Assembly: GCA_965153455.1 (NCBI GenBank)
Contig: OZ234504.1
Location: 2,728,001 to 2,792,000 of the forward strand
Origin: Sphagnum compactum
Taxonomy: Eukaryota > Bryophyta > Sphagnopsida > Sphagnales
Direction: 5' to 3'
Length of the DNA: 64,000 bases
Position numbers and translations under genes: made by a program. Below the pieces are notes generated by a model. The model did not search any database. It had not been told where the DNA came from and saw only the letters and a list, made by a program, of their open reading frames with translations. Positions 1-11,608 of the stretch are shown piece after piece (the stretch's first letter is position 1; each line of letters opens with the position of its first letter).

Positions 1-711
1 GACAAGAGGGGGTTAGGAAGAAGTAGCTAGTTGACACTTGGATTGATGGGCCCTTGCCTACCCTTAGGATTCCCTCTTCCTCAAATAAAGACATTTGTTC
101 CAAAAAGACATCAAAGAGGAAACATACATGCCCACAACGAGAAGTCATGATGTGATCCCATTGATGTTAAAAAATCTATGTACCAACCAATCACATATGA
201 ACTAATAGACCAAATAAAATCAAAATGAATTTTTTTTCTGCATAGTTACCATCCAGAGATAACAAAACCATTTAAACTTTTGAGATGCTTTAGGAGAGAG
301 GGTATAAAAATGGTATACTTAGCAATAAGCTATGATAGAAATAAAACTTGAACCCATATTCTAAGCATCCCATCAGGTGACGTAGTCTTGGTTTTCCAAT
401 GTGACAGCTAAGAAAGAAGTTGGATTTCAAGTGCCAATGGTCTATAGCAGAAAGAGGAGGGGATTGGGAAGAAACAACCAATTCACACCTGAATTAATGG
501 GCTCTTGCCTACCCTCATGATTAATTCTTCCTTAGATAAGGACATTTGTTCCAAAAAGACATCAAAGAGGAGACATACATGCCCACAACAGGAAGTCATG
601 ATGTGATTTCATTGATGTTAAAAAACCTATGTACCAACCAATCATATATGAAATGATAGACCAAATACAATCAAAATGAAGAAAAAACTCTACATAATTG
701 CCATCCAGAGA
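1..711. repeat. Diverged direct repeat of about 260 bp (two copies)
   Basis: Positions 1-262 and 451-711 align head to tail with a constant offset of about 451 bp. Shared landmarks are the stretch reading acatttgttccaaaaagac (about 91 and 542), the cccacaac...gaagtcatgatgtgat block and the ccatccagag block. The copies differ by scattered substitutions and small indels, so the duplication is not recent. No coding frame is maintained. Confidence 0.8.
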
Positions 712-3420
712 GCAAGCTAGAAAAACAACAACAAAAAAATAAAATGAAGACCGCAATTAGATATTGAATAGGGTTTAATGTCAAACAAAAACGTAAATGA
801 AGAAATTGAAATCTACAATGAAACTCGAAATGAGCTAGAAGCAACAAAATGATTCCATGATTCATACAAATTGACTTGTAGCTAAAACTGCAAGGTTTCA
901 AAATTAATTTTTTTCTCATAGAATGAAACTACATGATTTTAGAGTGAAAAATGTGAGTCTTAAGGCAATTTGCTATCAAATGGGCCAAAAAAAACCAAAC
1001 ATTTATCATCAAGCATGGTTGGATTTGTATCTAAATGTCATTTGTCTATTGAAACATTTAGCAACCAAAGTTTGAGACAAATTACTTCAGATTGCAAACG
1101 TTGTTTATGAGATTGCTTTAGAAGTCCTTGGGCGGCTTTTGTGCAGTGATAGAAGGTGTTATGATATTTCATAAGGTATAGGGCATGCCATTCCACAAAC
1201 TCAGCCACAACCTTATGTTAAGCTCAGTTTATTCGTTAAAGGCACCACATCATTGACACATCCATTGGCAGTTTTTAAAAAATATATTTAATGACAAATG
1301 CATTTGTTAAAGGAGGGACGAGAAGACTAGGGCATGCAAAATTTCTTTCATGGTTATGGGGATGTTTAGGGGTACAAGGGTTTAGGGTAGAAGGCAAGAA
1401 AAATTATGGATTTTGTGGAGGCAGAACAAGGTTTTTCATTTCTAGGGTTGGAGGTGGAGGTTCATAGTTTTGTTGCTTGAAGGATGTTTTAAGCCATCCA
1501 CCAGTTAGGGTTGTAGGAAATTAGAGACCTTGTGGCAACAAATGAAGAATGTCCACAACAATAAAATAAATGTTTATCAAAAGGTAAATTCTTCGACAAG
1601 GCAATCGAAAAAAATTTCATCCTCTTGCACACCCTAACTTACAAAAACCATGATCTACTCCGTTTTCCTATGTTGGGTTAAACCTCACTTGGAAAAAAAT
1701 GTGAAGTTAAAAACACACAAACTCCAAAAGTCGAACATCCTCAAGTGCATTGCTTTCCAAAAGCTTGTTTGCTCCAATGTCAAACCTAGGGGCAACGATC
1801 TACACCCTTTTTTCACTCTCCTCTACACCTTTTATCTTTTGTGACCTACAAGTTTCTGCTTTCCTTCCTTTGCATTTACAGTTATCCTCTACATTTCTCA
1901 CAAGAAATGTTTTTTTCACTCCCATGCAGCTGTAAGCTGTGGTTTCCAACATAGGTAAATGTCACCCATTTCCTTCCTTTGCAACTCCAGTATCTCACAT
2001 GAGATGCAAGTAATGTAAAATGGGTTTTTGATGGGTAGCCAAATTTGGCACCAATTGAATTTGTGCCAAATTGAGGTGGTATTTTGAGTTTCAAGCCCCA
2101 TTGGGCCGCAATATTATTTTTTCCTACCATGTTGTTGATCCTGTCCCATGAATTGGGCAAACACGAGCTTCCAGTGCTATGTATGTCCAACTTTACGGAT
2201 AAGTTTAATTGTGAAACTGGTTTTTAATAAGGTAAAACTTTTATAAGTTGGATCCAATGTGATAGTCCTTGTCCCTATGGGGGCAAGGCCCAACAAAATG
2301 TTTTCCAAGTTCAAAATGAAATGCAATCAATGCATTGGCACTCCTACCAAATTATTATATTGGTTCATATTTCATACCGCCTAAACCTTGAATATCATTT
2401 CTATGTGTTAGATGATCAAAAAAATAATAATGAATTTGTGCAATATTGATTTCCAAATCAATTGGAAGTATATTCCAAACTAAGGATTAAAGCCCACACC
2501 ACATTATGTATGGTCAAATGGTTGTGCAAGTCAAGTTAATTAATTGAAACCTAGGTATTTTGTATTTAGATGCTTTAACTTGATAGGTGGATGCAAGATG
2601 ATCTGGTTTTTTTTGGGGAGTAGGCATGGCAAAGGTGCCCATGATGGGGCATGGGTTGTCATTAAGTGTTTCATCCATTATGAACAATTGAATGCTCATG
2701 GCACCAAATTACAAAATTCCATTTACGCAATAGCATAAGTGGTTTAGTAAAATGACCTCCGTAAAAAAATTCCATCTTGAGACACCATGTGTCATTAGAC
2801 AAATGTTTGTGATCGATTTTTTTCTTCTAGACCATTCATAGACCATGGTAGTACCTTTTCAGGTTCGGCATCTTGTGTCAAATAATTATTTTATTTTGAA
2901 ATTTTTATTTTAGCACAAAATATATATTTTCAATTTTTGATAAAATTTTATTCAAATTGAAAAATATTCGCATTTTCTTCATCATGACGCAAGTTTTGAT
3001 GCCAAATCCTCCTAATATTGCACTAACCACTAGCATACCATTAGACATTGAAGAACATAGTGCATTTTTTAAACTTATTGCATACACAAAGTCAAAAAAG
3101 GAAATTTTTTAAAACCTTGCAACAAAATAGAGCAATTTTTCGTAGGGTTGCATTATTAGGCCCATAAAAGGTTCCAATAAACAAATTTTGGTTTTGATAA
3201 ATAATAATTTAAATTTTTTTCAAAAGGAAGGGATTTTAATTTTCTAAAATTTTGACATTTTAAAAGTAATATAACTTTTGACAAACCTAAAAAGGTACTA
3301 TAGTATGTTAAACATTACTTTTCTTTTCAACATAGTTTTTGTGTTGCATTTTGTGACAAGCTTTCATCGAAACAAAAGTTTCATGGAGAAGCACAAAAAA
3401 ATGTTATGTTTAGAAAATGA
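712..3420. other. Non-coding AT-rich spacer
   Basis: I see no convincing gene here. The open frames are short, start in AT-rich sequence and show no recognisable domain. A short frame near 1110-1165 reads EIALEVLGRLLC, which faintly resembles an NB-ARC GLPL region, but nothing around it supports a receptor gene. Confidence 0.6.
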
Positions 3421-3423
3421 ATT

Positions 3424-3910
3424 TTGAGTTTATTTTTACAAGAGTCTAGGTTTTATGGTTATTGTTTAAATGTGTCTCCTAATTCATATGAAGCACATGG
3501 AGTTGACACAAATGCTACCCATTTTGGAAGAATTGGAAGGGTGTTGGATGCATATGGTTACACAATCTTTACACTTGTAGGAAAATTAAAACCTACAACT
3601 AACATCGACAATGTTTTGGCAATTACAAATGCATGGCCCCCAACGGTGCCTCCAAGTAGTAGCTATGGTGGACCTAGGCTTGATGACCTAGGTGATGCAC
3701 ATGCTAGAAGCTATGGATAAGGACCCCCACAAGTTCCACCTATCAAAGGTTTAGGAACAAACATATTTGTGGGGAAGTTATCACATGAGGCAACAATTAA
3801 AGATTTGTGACGTTACTTCAACAATTTTAGGCGAATTTCAAATGTTATGTCCTAAAAGTGGAATATCATAGCTTTTAATGTAGTTGCCTTAAAAGTGTTT
3901 TTACCTTGAA
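3424..3910 (+). pseudogene. Broken RRM-domain RNA-binding protein gene
   Basis: One frame is open from 3424 to a TAA at 3718-3720. It continues in the same frame through a Gly/Pro-rich linker into NIFVGKLSHEATIKDL (about 3759-3806). That matches the start of an RNA recognition motif: RNP2-like IFVGKL followed by the first helix. An in-frame TGA follows at once, then RYFNNFRRISNVMS (helix end and beta2), then another stop. The RNP1 half of the domain is not recognisable. At least three in-frame stops make this a pseudogene, probably of an hnRNP-like protein with a Gly/Tyr linker. The parent gene is not visible in the window. What is seen is the frame and motif; the family assignment is inference from one half-domain. 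Confidence 0.5.
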
Positions 3911-5090
3911 TTTTGATACCAACCTTTCTTAGACCTTGCCATTGCCAAGAGGTGAGGTGGACCCTACTAGTAGAATGCATTTTGAGGTATATCTTAAATT
4001 CAAGTTTGCTAATTCAAAGTTCCCTTGTGCTTATTCATTTTCAATTTCCCTCATGTGATTGGTGTCACAAACTTGGTCACACTAACCTTAATGGGAGGTG
4101 TAATAGGATGAGATTTGCTAATAATAGTTGAAATTCACAAATGTCTTTGAAGTTCAATATTGCTCCTCCCAAAAAATATTTTGTCCTTGCTCAAAAGAAT
4201 GTGCTAATGAATTATTTAGTATTGATTGACAATTGTGCTTCAAGATGTTTTTGTTGTCAAAGCTATTATCCATTGCCACACATAGCAAGGAGTATTTTGT
4301 GATAGTATTATCAATATCCATTAGGTTGAAATCATTTTCAATTTAGGATTGACATCTATTGCATCCTTCCTTCACCCTTGAAACAATGGCTCACTCTATT
4401 AATGCTGCAAGGAAGCAATTCAAAGCCCCACAAATTGCACCCAACATCTTGATGAAAATTGCAAGTATGAATTGAGATGATGTTTGCCAAGCCTCCCCCA
4501 TATCAAAATTTCTCAACCCACTTAGTTACTTTTCTCACCCCAAAAGATCCATAAGTATTTGGGTTGAAAAGGTCTTCGTTTCTTAACAATGAAGACTTTC
4601 ATGTTGAGTTGTTTGAGCTTGAATTACTGGTGACCACCTTCAACATTAATTTAAAGCTGAATTTGTGAAAAGGCAAGAAACAAGTTCTAATCTATCGAAC
4701 ATGTATCAACCATACTTTTAATGGTGTCCTTTAGGCCACATCAGGAGATAAGTTCAAGTATCAAATCTGCCTTTGTTCAAAAGCCATTACCTCTATTTCA
4801 CAATTGATGCACACCTACAAATATGTGTTTTTAAACTAATCTTTTAAAATAAGTTTAGTTGTATTTTTAATCACATCGAACAATGAACAAAATTCAATGT
4901 AGTCAAAACAGACCAATTGCTTTTAACACAAATGTGACTAAAAATTATGTCTCTTCTCTCTAAACTTTCATGAGTTTAGAGCTGGATCTGCCAACCTAAG
5001 ACTAATTTGCAAAGCACTGTACCAGAGAGAAGACCAATGATAAACCATGCCATGAACATTAGCACAATGTCATTGTGGGGCCAATGAAAT
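3911..5090. other. Non-coding region with possible gag-like zinc-knuckle scrap
   Basis: Near 4042-4095 a plus frame reads CDWCHKLGHTNLNGRC, a degenerate CCHC-like pattern (C-X2-C-X4-H-X6-C instead of X4-C) as found in retroelement gag. It sits in a short frame with no other gag features. Nothing else in this stretch can be supported as a gene. Confidence 0.25.
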
Positions 5091-5099
5091 TCTGCTCAC

Positions 5100-5695
5100 C
5101 ACAGCTCCAATGCAAAGCACTGCATCGTACTTCCCTGATGTGGCAAGGCTTTGTGCAAGAACTCCTATCTCAAAGCTTCCTGGCACCCATATGAGCTGCC
5201 TCATTCAAATTTCCAAATTGTAACAATGAATTGAACATTTTTGTCTTGAAACATGAAGGTTTCAGGTTCAGGATCTAGGGGTAAGGCAAGAAGGAAAGAA
5301 AAGGCATTCACAAATGGGCTCTTATTCTGTCCAAAACCAGTATTAGTATACGGGGTACAGCAATAGATATTTCCTGCGAAAGAAAGACTGTCATGGATGT
5401 GTTCTAGCTCAAGAGAGCATTACTAAAATACTTCCAGTGACATAACATTCTTGTGTAGTTAATATGATGCTGAACCTGAAGAAATGGATGTAGAGGCAAA
5501 GGAACATTTTCAGAGGCTCCATTTCACATGCATCATAGTGTGTCATAACAGCCCAGCAAAATAGAAGCAAAGGGGATTCGTACAAAGAGACATGTCCCTG
5601 TATGAATACCCTTTGGAGCAAGAGTATATCTTGAAGGTTTCAAGAGCTCCAGTTAGCAAGGGCTTTGTGATAATATCATCGAAATGAGCAGCAAC
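5100..5695 (-). pseudogene. Lumazine synthase gene fragment (two exon remnants)
   Basis: 6,7-dimethyl-8-ribityllumazine synthase catalyses the penultimate step of riboflavin synthesis, in plastids in plants. Remnant A (5695-5610) starts after a TGCAG acceptor and encodes AAHFDDIITKPLLTGALETF, matching the family's ARFNE-ILLEGALETF region. Remnant B (5195-5100) starts after a GGCAG acceptor. It encodes [19 protein letters not shown] and then [10 protein letters not shown], the hallmark ligand-binding stretch, and ends at a GTGAGC donor at the position where plant genes often splice. The transit-peptide exon, the linker before WVPGS and all downstream exons (RGDTTHYD region onward) are not found on either side. 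The phases of A (2) and B (0) also do not join. The normally invariant RFNE is HFDD. I read it as a truncated pseudogene; very large introns are the alternative. Confidence 0.65.
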
Positions 5696-6487
5696 CTGCA
5701 CTGAACATACCACATTTGCTTCAAGAACTTGTTACATCCATGAAAACCACCATTTCATATGCAACTTGCAGACAACAAAAATGGACATCAATCTGTGTTT
5801 GACCATCTCTAACAGTCTTGGTATATACTTTCAGAGAAAATTTGCTAGGGCAGGAAATGTTACCACTGCAAATCATAGGCCCTCACCCTTCAGGGCAAAA
5901 CCGCTCTCTACTCCACAAAAATCAAAGACAGTGGGAATGCATCAGAGACTCATCCTGGACACACACACTTCAAGGGACTAATTAGGGTTTCTGCACCAGT
6001 GCACATTGCAGGACTCCTCTGACTTCAACGACAACGTCTACTACAACCAGGGTATAAGAAGCTCAAAAAGAAAACTTACAGACCCAAAATCAGACCTCCA
6101 ATGCAACTTCCTCAAAAACTCTCAGAACGACAAATTGGAAAAAGATCAGTCAAATACCTACCTCCAGCTCCGGTCGAGGTTTCTTGAGAACGCGGGTCAA
6201 ATCGAGCCGCAGCCAACACAAGAGAGGCTCGGATCCTCCTCCCCATGATGATCCGAGCCCCGTAGAAACCGCAAAAGCAGAAGCTACTCTAGTGCAACAG
6301 TTGGTGCCACTATTTTCTGCTTATGCTGCTGCTGCAGCTGTTGTGTTAAGCATCCCACAAACATATGCCCTGCAACTCCAGCTTCCGCTATACACGGCGC
6401 CATTTCCCCTCTTGAAAGTACTTGCAACCCGCAAACAAGAGCCAGAAGAGAAACGACGCCAGAGTAGCTACTGCAAACGGAGAAGGC

Positions 6488-6517
6488 CAACCCTAAAACC
6501 CTAAATACCCTAACCCC
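6488..6517 (+). promoter_or_regulatory. Telo-box cluster upstream of the gene at 6603
   Basis: Three consecutive AACCCTAA-type motifs (about 6489, 6496 and 6507) lie roughly 90-110 bp upstream of the ATG at 6603. Such telo-boxes are common near transcription starts of plant housekeeping and translation-related genes. The activity here is inferred. Confidence 0.4.
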
Positions 6518-6602
6518 AGTTTGCAACCACAATTGGCCCAGTGAATGTGTCACCAAAGGTTTTGCCAGTGCTGCAAGCAAGAGACAGGCCACTGCTGCTG
6601 CA

Positions 6603-8086
6603 ATGGAAGCTCACGTTATATCCTCTGTTGATGTGACAACAATCCCTTGTGCTTCACAATGTGTAATTGAATCACGTGCCTCTGGCGTATTGCACAGAGG
6701 AGGAATGTTTTGCAGTTCTTCTTCTTCTGCTTCTGGCTCTCTTTTCTCCAATCAACAGCTTCTTCTTCGCCTCCGCAAATCTGTGGCTGCATGCAATTCT
6801 CAGTATGGTTGTCATCAGTTCAGATTGCCTTGGAAGAATGTGCAAGCAAGAGGTTTTTCAAGCCTGAGCAGCTTTTCACGAGGAGGAGTTGGGGACTCAC
6901 TTGGAGTGTTTAGAGGAGGACTTGAAGACGATTCTGTACTTTTGCGGTGTAATCCTGTTCTACCATGGAGTTTTGGTGATCAAAACAACGGCAGAGTTAG
7001 GAGGAGGAGGAGGGAGTTGGTTACGAAAGAAGCTTCGAGGCTTGATAGGTCCCTAACCTCCAACAATTCGTACAACGAGCAGGAGGATGCTTTGTGGCTC
7101 TGGGTTCTCAAATCTTTCTACAGGCAAGGTGTTTGGAGTATTGAATTTTCAGAAGCTCAAATGATTTCAACAAACCGAGTGGGCTGAACCTGAAGACTTC
7201 AGCATTAAAGGTTTAGGGTTTTAGGGTAGAGATTGTTGATATGCGCGTGTCTAAGGATTTTGCAAGAGTACTTTTCTTCAAATAACTAGGCTACAAACAA
7301 GCTCCAAAATCTGAATTGCCTACAGATCTTCTTGTAGAGAATTTGAATCCAGCATGACAACAAAAGAGGAAGTCTTCTCCTTTGTGTACATTGTACAAGG
7401 TGGCATGCCAGAGCAATGATTGATTGATGCTGGGTGACTGTTGCAGCGCTATGAAGGGTTGTTTGCAATTTTTGTGGGAGCAGCCTGGCCAGCTCCGGCA
7501 CATCCAATGGACACCTCTTCAAAGCACTGTATGTTAACCTTCTCACTACAAGAATTTTAGTCCATTTGCAGTTTGCCAATTCCATCTGCATCCAGTTGGT
7601 TAGCATATCTCATCCTTTATTTGAAGAAGCTGAACAAGTCTACTTCTGGAGCCAAATGCTCATGGTGAGCAGCTATTTGTGACCTCATCAACTTTTTGTC
7701 CACAGCTCCATCTGAGATGGTTCTGAGTTTATTCCCAACATGTCAGCAAAAATGAGAGTACACTACCTCCTTCTGTGTTTGGAATCCTCCTTAAACTGAC
7801 AGTGGCTAGGGCTAGTAATTGACTCCTGAACTATCTAATGTACAGTCACTTGTAGCTACTAGTCTATTGCATGTGGTATGTTATTCATTGTGAAAGGCAT
7901 TTGGCATTGGTTACTTCTTATACATTGCAAAGCTATCCTTAGTTTTCTTACTGGATGATTTTGGTGTTGCAGATTAAAATGGCAATGTTGACAATGGTGG
8001 TAGTGATGCTGCTTATAGTATTTCTAGCAACAGTTGATTCAGCCTTCAGCTACTTGCTGGCTAGAGCCCTGCGCCGCACTCCTTAA
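6603..8086 (+). CDS. Unknown small protein, likely organelle-targeted with a C-terminal membrane segment
   Basis: Exon 1 opens at ATG 6603. The first ~80 residues are rich in Ser, Arg and Ala and poor in acidic residues (SSSSSASGSLFS, RLRKSV), as in plastid or mitochondrial transit peptides. A basic patch (VRRRRREL) and EDALWLWVLKSFYRQ follow. A consensus-like donor (CAAG|GTGTTT) lies at about 7126; without splicing the frame stops at 7187. A probable last exon follows a TTGCAG acceptor at 7972 and runs 7973-8086. It encodes MAMLTMVVVMLLIVFLATVD, a clear membrane helix, then FSYLLARALRR and a TAA. The donor is phase 1 whereas the last exon is open in phase 0, so a small exon or another donor (for example near 7183) is missing from my model. 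The family is not recognised. Telo-boxes sit just upstream. Confidence 0.4.
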
Positions 8087-8940
8087 TCATTTATCAATGT
8101 GATTACAGTTATCATAGTGTCTTTGTGTTGGGTTTTGGCCTAGGCACTGATTCTAGTCCTCCCCAAGGGTGTGCAGGACCGTGCAGACCCTAATGTGGTA
8201 TCTTCTTCCAGCACAAAGTCTGGTAGGTGAAGAAGATCTATGGTATGGCTGGGGTAAAAATGTGCTGGAGCTTTGTGGCCCAAGGTCAGGGTTTAGGTTC
8301 TAAAATTGCAAAACACTCTGGGTGTTGGCAGGTTGAATACTGAAGAATCATTGAACCATCATTTTGTGATGAAGTATAGACTCTAGAGTCATATAAAAAA
8401 AACTGTGTGGTTAAATATTACATCTGAATATGCAAACACAAGAATTCAACACTCCTGAAAAACCTTCAGAACTGAGGACCTCGACATTATGAAGTGACCT
8501 GTCCAATGTGGAATAGACCCCCATGGGTGCACTACTGTTAGACTTGTTGTGCTGACACTACAGACATATTCAAAACCATGGTTATGCAGGTTCCAGCAGA
8601 TGGAAGTATGCACAGGATGGAAACTCATGGATGTAGAATATGGAAAAGAGCTCATTGATTATCCTTATTGTCAGCTCCAAGAATAGCCAATTTGCTCATG
8701 AACAATGTGGATATTGCAGTCACTTGGCCCTGAGGAAATACTATCCAGATGTTCACAACTTGAAGGCAGACCTTGTTGAATTCAAAAAACAAAACTGGTG
8801 ACAAAGTAAATAAGCACCAATACCTGAAGCAGCAGCATAATCAGATGTTACCCACAGCTCCCATTTGAAGTGGATTCCCACCTCCTAGACTTGATTGTAA
8901 CAATAGCTTTGTATTTACCAATGGCCAATAAATGTGTGGA
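7190..8940. other. Intron/3' region and intergenic sequence between convergent genes
   Basis: Apart from the candidate last exon at 7973-8086, nothing here can be supported. Minus-strand frames at 7286-7606 and 8446-8655 have no recognisable domain and lie where the 3' ends of the flanking convergent genes would fall. Confidence 0.5.
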
Positions 8941-8942
8941 TT

Positions 8943-10221
8943 TCACTTGAGTGCCTCATAGACAAGCTGTGCAGTTGCAAGATCTTCCAAAGCTGTTCCC
9001 ACAGATTTGAACAAAGTGATTTCCTCAGCTGTGTGCCTTCCAGTTACTCTAGCCTGTGTCAAATCTGCCAGTGTTCCTACCACATGTGTCTCTGAAATCA
9101 CATTCCTTGAAATTGGTTGTTGCAAATCTCCAGACTCCTTTACTGCCGCCTCAGTGTCAACAAACACTCTTGCAAGCTTCACAGCCTCATCATCGCACTC
9201 TCTCATGGAGGGTGTAAAAGAACCCACAAGATCCAAGTGTGTCCCAGGAGCTAGCCATGATCCTAACACCAGTGGTTCATTTGATAATGTTGCACAGCTC
9301 ACCAAATCTCCACTACGAACAGCAGTCTCCAGATCAAAACATGCATCTATTTCTTTTCCACTCAAGGATTTGGTGGCCCTCAGAGTTTTGGCCAATTTGC
9401 AGGCATTTGAGTATGTGCGATTCCAGATCACTATTTTCTTCAGAGCAGGCCGGATACAGAGATGGGCTTTGATGAGATGGGGAGCCAGGGCACCTGAGCC
9501 CACCATCACCATCACTTGACCATCCTTTCTTGCTAAGATATCAGCTGCCAAAGCTGATGCACATGCTGTCCTCCAGAGAGTCAATTCACTTCCATCCATC
9601 ACTGCCAGTGGCCTCCCTGTCACAAATTCTCCGAACCCCTCTCAAAAATTTGCAGTAGACATCTGTGACAACTTTGAGAGATGGAACAACTCTTCAAAGG
9701 AAACCAGGATTTGGAGAAATTGTCATTTGCAAGGAAATCAGGGTTTGGAGCTCTGACCAGAAGAAGAAAAGAAACAAAGAAAAGAAAGCAAGAAGAAGTT
9801 CACAGGAATCTCCAGGGCTTATCCAACAAGGATGGGAAGAATCATCACACAAGTATTGATGACGCACTTGAGGGGAAAAGAAAAACCAACCGGTTTCTGA
9901 AGATGAGAGGAAGTAGGAGCCTGCCACAGCAGGCAATCCTCTGGACCCATTTCCAGGAAAAACAGACACAATCTTGACCCCAATGTAGGCACTTTGTGGA
10001 GCTTGACACCAAGCTGGCATTAGCAGCAAAGTACCAGCCCCCGATGATGATCGTTCTTCTTCCTGTAAGCCTTCTTCTTTAACAACTAGTGCATAGTGCT
10101 GCCGCTCAGGGATTTCAAAACTTGAACTTCTAGAGAACGATTGTCTGAGATGCTCGATCAGCAAGGGGTAGGAAAGAATCTCTGCTATAGTGGATTTGTC
10201 GATTACATAGTTCAGCTCCAT
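8943..10221 (-). CDS. SARD4: SARD4-type ornithine cyclodeaminase/mu-crystallin (pipecolate-forming reductase)
   Basis: Two exons, 10221-9891 and 9616-8943, give 334 residues, close to the ~325 of Arabidopsis SARD4. Splicing joins GAAACCG|GT to CAG|GGAGG and restores ETGRPLAVMDG. Visible family features, in order: LLLMPAW, GVKIVSVFPGN (substrate/cofactor region), MDGSELTLWRTA, the Rossmann motif MVGSGALAPHLIKAH, VIWNRT, SCAT, and HLDLVGSFTPSMRECDD with the conserved Asp. SARD4 reduces delta1-piperideine-2-carboxylate to pipecolate, the precursor of the systemic resistance signal N-hydroxypipecolate, in plastids of flowering plants. The reading frame stays open upstream to an ATG at 10482, adding 87 Ser/Arg-rich residues that could be a transit peptide, so the start is uncertain. 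The intron is 274 bp. No defects are seen. Function in this organism is inferred from homology. Confidence 0.9.
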
Positions 10222-10489
10222 TTTGTTTGTTCTTTGTTGTCTGCTGAAGATCTTCAAGACCCACCCCAAAAGAATATAGATACTACTACTGAAGCTTCTT
10301 TCCAAATGTAACCTACACACGAAACTCCTCTCTCCAGAGACCTCGAGAGACAGCTGCTCTGAAATTCTCTTCAATGCAAACAAGGAGCAAAAGGATTCTG
10401 AAAGGGCTGATGATGTCTTTTTGATACCGCAGCACCAAGTACAGGTTCTTTTCAATTGCAGAAAGGAGTGAAGAAGGTCCAAAGAGAGC

Positions 10490-11605
10490 TCGCTGATGAG
10501 AGAAGAAGATTCTGCAGAAAGAGTTTTGTTTCACAAAAAGGATGCTGACGATCTGATTTCTCCAAGAAGACAATAAGACTACAGGAAATGTTTGATGAAT
10601 TTTTTTGTTGTGTGAATTTCTTTGCCATCAATGTGTAGAGCTCCACAGAACATGGCAAAGTCACCTTCAGACCTTTTTGATTTTGAAGAACATTTACAGA
10701 ACAGTATTCAGAGACCTTACACAAGCACAACACATTTTGAGTCATCTTTCAGATTGTTGCAACAAGATCTACAAACAAGTCTGCTAAAAAGTTTTAAGCA
10801 GGACATAAACAAGTGCACATTCAAAAGCTTGACATTCATTGCAAGCTACACTCTGTCCAGTAGAGAGGGGCAGTATAAAACCAGTCCCCTCCTTGTCTTA
10901 CAAAAATTTCTTAACACTGCCATCCTTGGTGCCTTTGCACCATCCTGAATAGTAGTATAAACCTTCTGCACTTCATGTGTAGGCTAAATCTTATCGCTGC
11001 TTAACAGTGAGGGGTTCACAGCACCAAGTGGTTAGACATCACTTAGACAAACACCAGAAGTAAGCTCCACATTTACTCAGGCATGCAAGAACACCCAAAG
11101 ATTTAACTGACATTCCATCCCTACAGTACACTCCTTCAAACCCATCAATGGATATTCTTTGACTCCTTTCCAGACGAGCTAAGGAGTACCCCACAGTGCA
11201 GTACAATACAGACTGTACTGGCCTAGCATTACTAGTCAGTATTGAAAGTGTCCATCCAGCTCTTGATAAACATGTACTCACAACCCTACTAACAAAAAAA
11301 AAAGAATCACTCTTGTTGCAATGAAAAAACACTGGAAAGCTGAGGACATTGGCCTCTTTGCTCTCATGTTGCATGGCATCACAGCTCCAGCAATGTTTGC
11401 AACTGTCAGTTCCAATTCCTGGTCAATCCTCCGAGTGAACTTAGTATGTACAAGGTAAAGGAGTGAACTGTAGCCTTCTCTGGAAGCACAGCTGTGGCCA
11501 ATTTTGCAGAGCCATCCTCCGCTCTCTATAATACACAGGAAACAAGTTGTCAACCTCTTCACAGCAGCTGTATTTTTCCTTCCCAAAAGGTTCCAGCCAA
11601 CCAAA
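10490..11605. other. Intergenic region upstream of SARD4
   Basis: This stretch should hold the SARD4 promoter and the 3' UTR of the DUF2358 gene, both minus strand. A plus frame at 10622-10948 (108 residues, starting MPSMCRAPQNMAKSP) has a fairly gene-like composition but matches no family I recognise. I do not call it a gene. Confidence 0.4.
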
Positions 11606-11608
11606 CAA

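Noticed and set aside
1080-1165. EIALEVLGRLLC resembling an NB-ARC GLPL segment
   Set aside because: Only about 12 residues match, with no P-loop, kinase-2 or LRR sequence nearby. Chance similarity is likely.
6184-6504. 106-residue plus frame upstream of the gene at 6603
   Set aside because: It overlaps the telo-boxes and probable leader, and its composition is Ala/Gln-biased. There is no domain and no conserved start context.
10622-10948. 108-residue plus frame starting MPSMCRAPQNMAKSP
   Set aside because: It is gene-like in composition but unrecognised and lies in the promoter region of a minus-strand gene. Too little evidence to call it.
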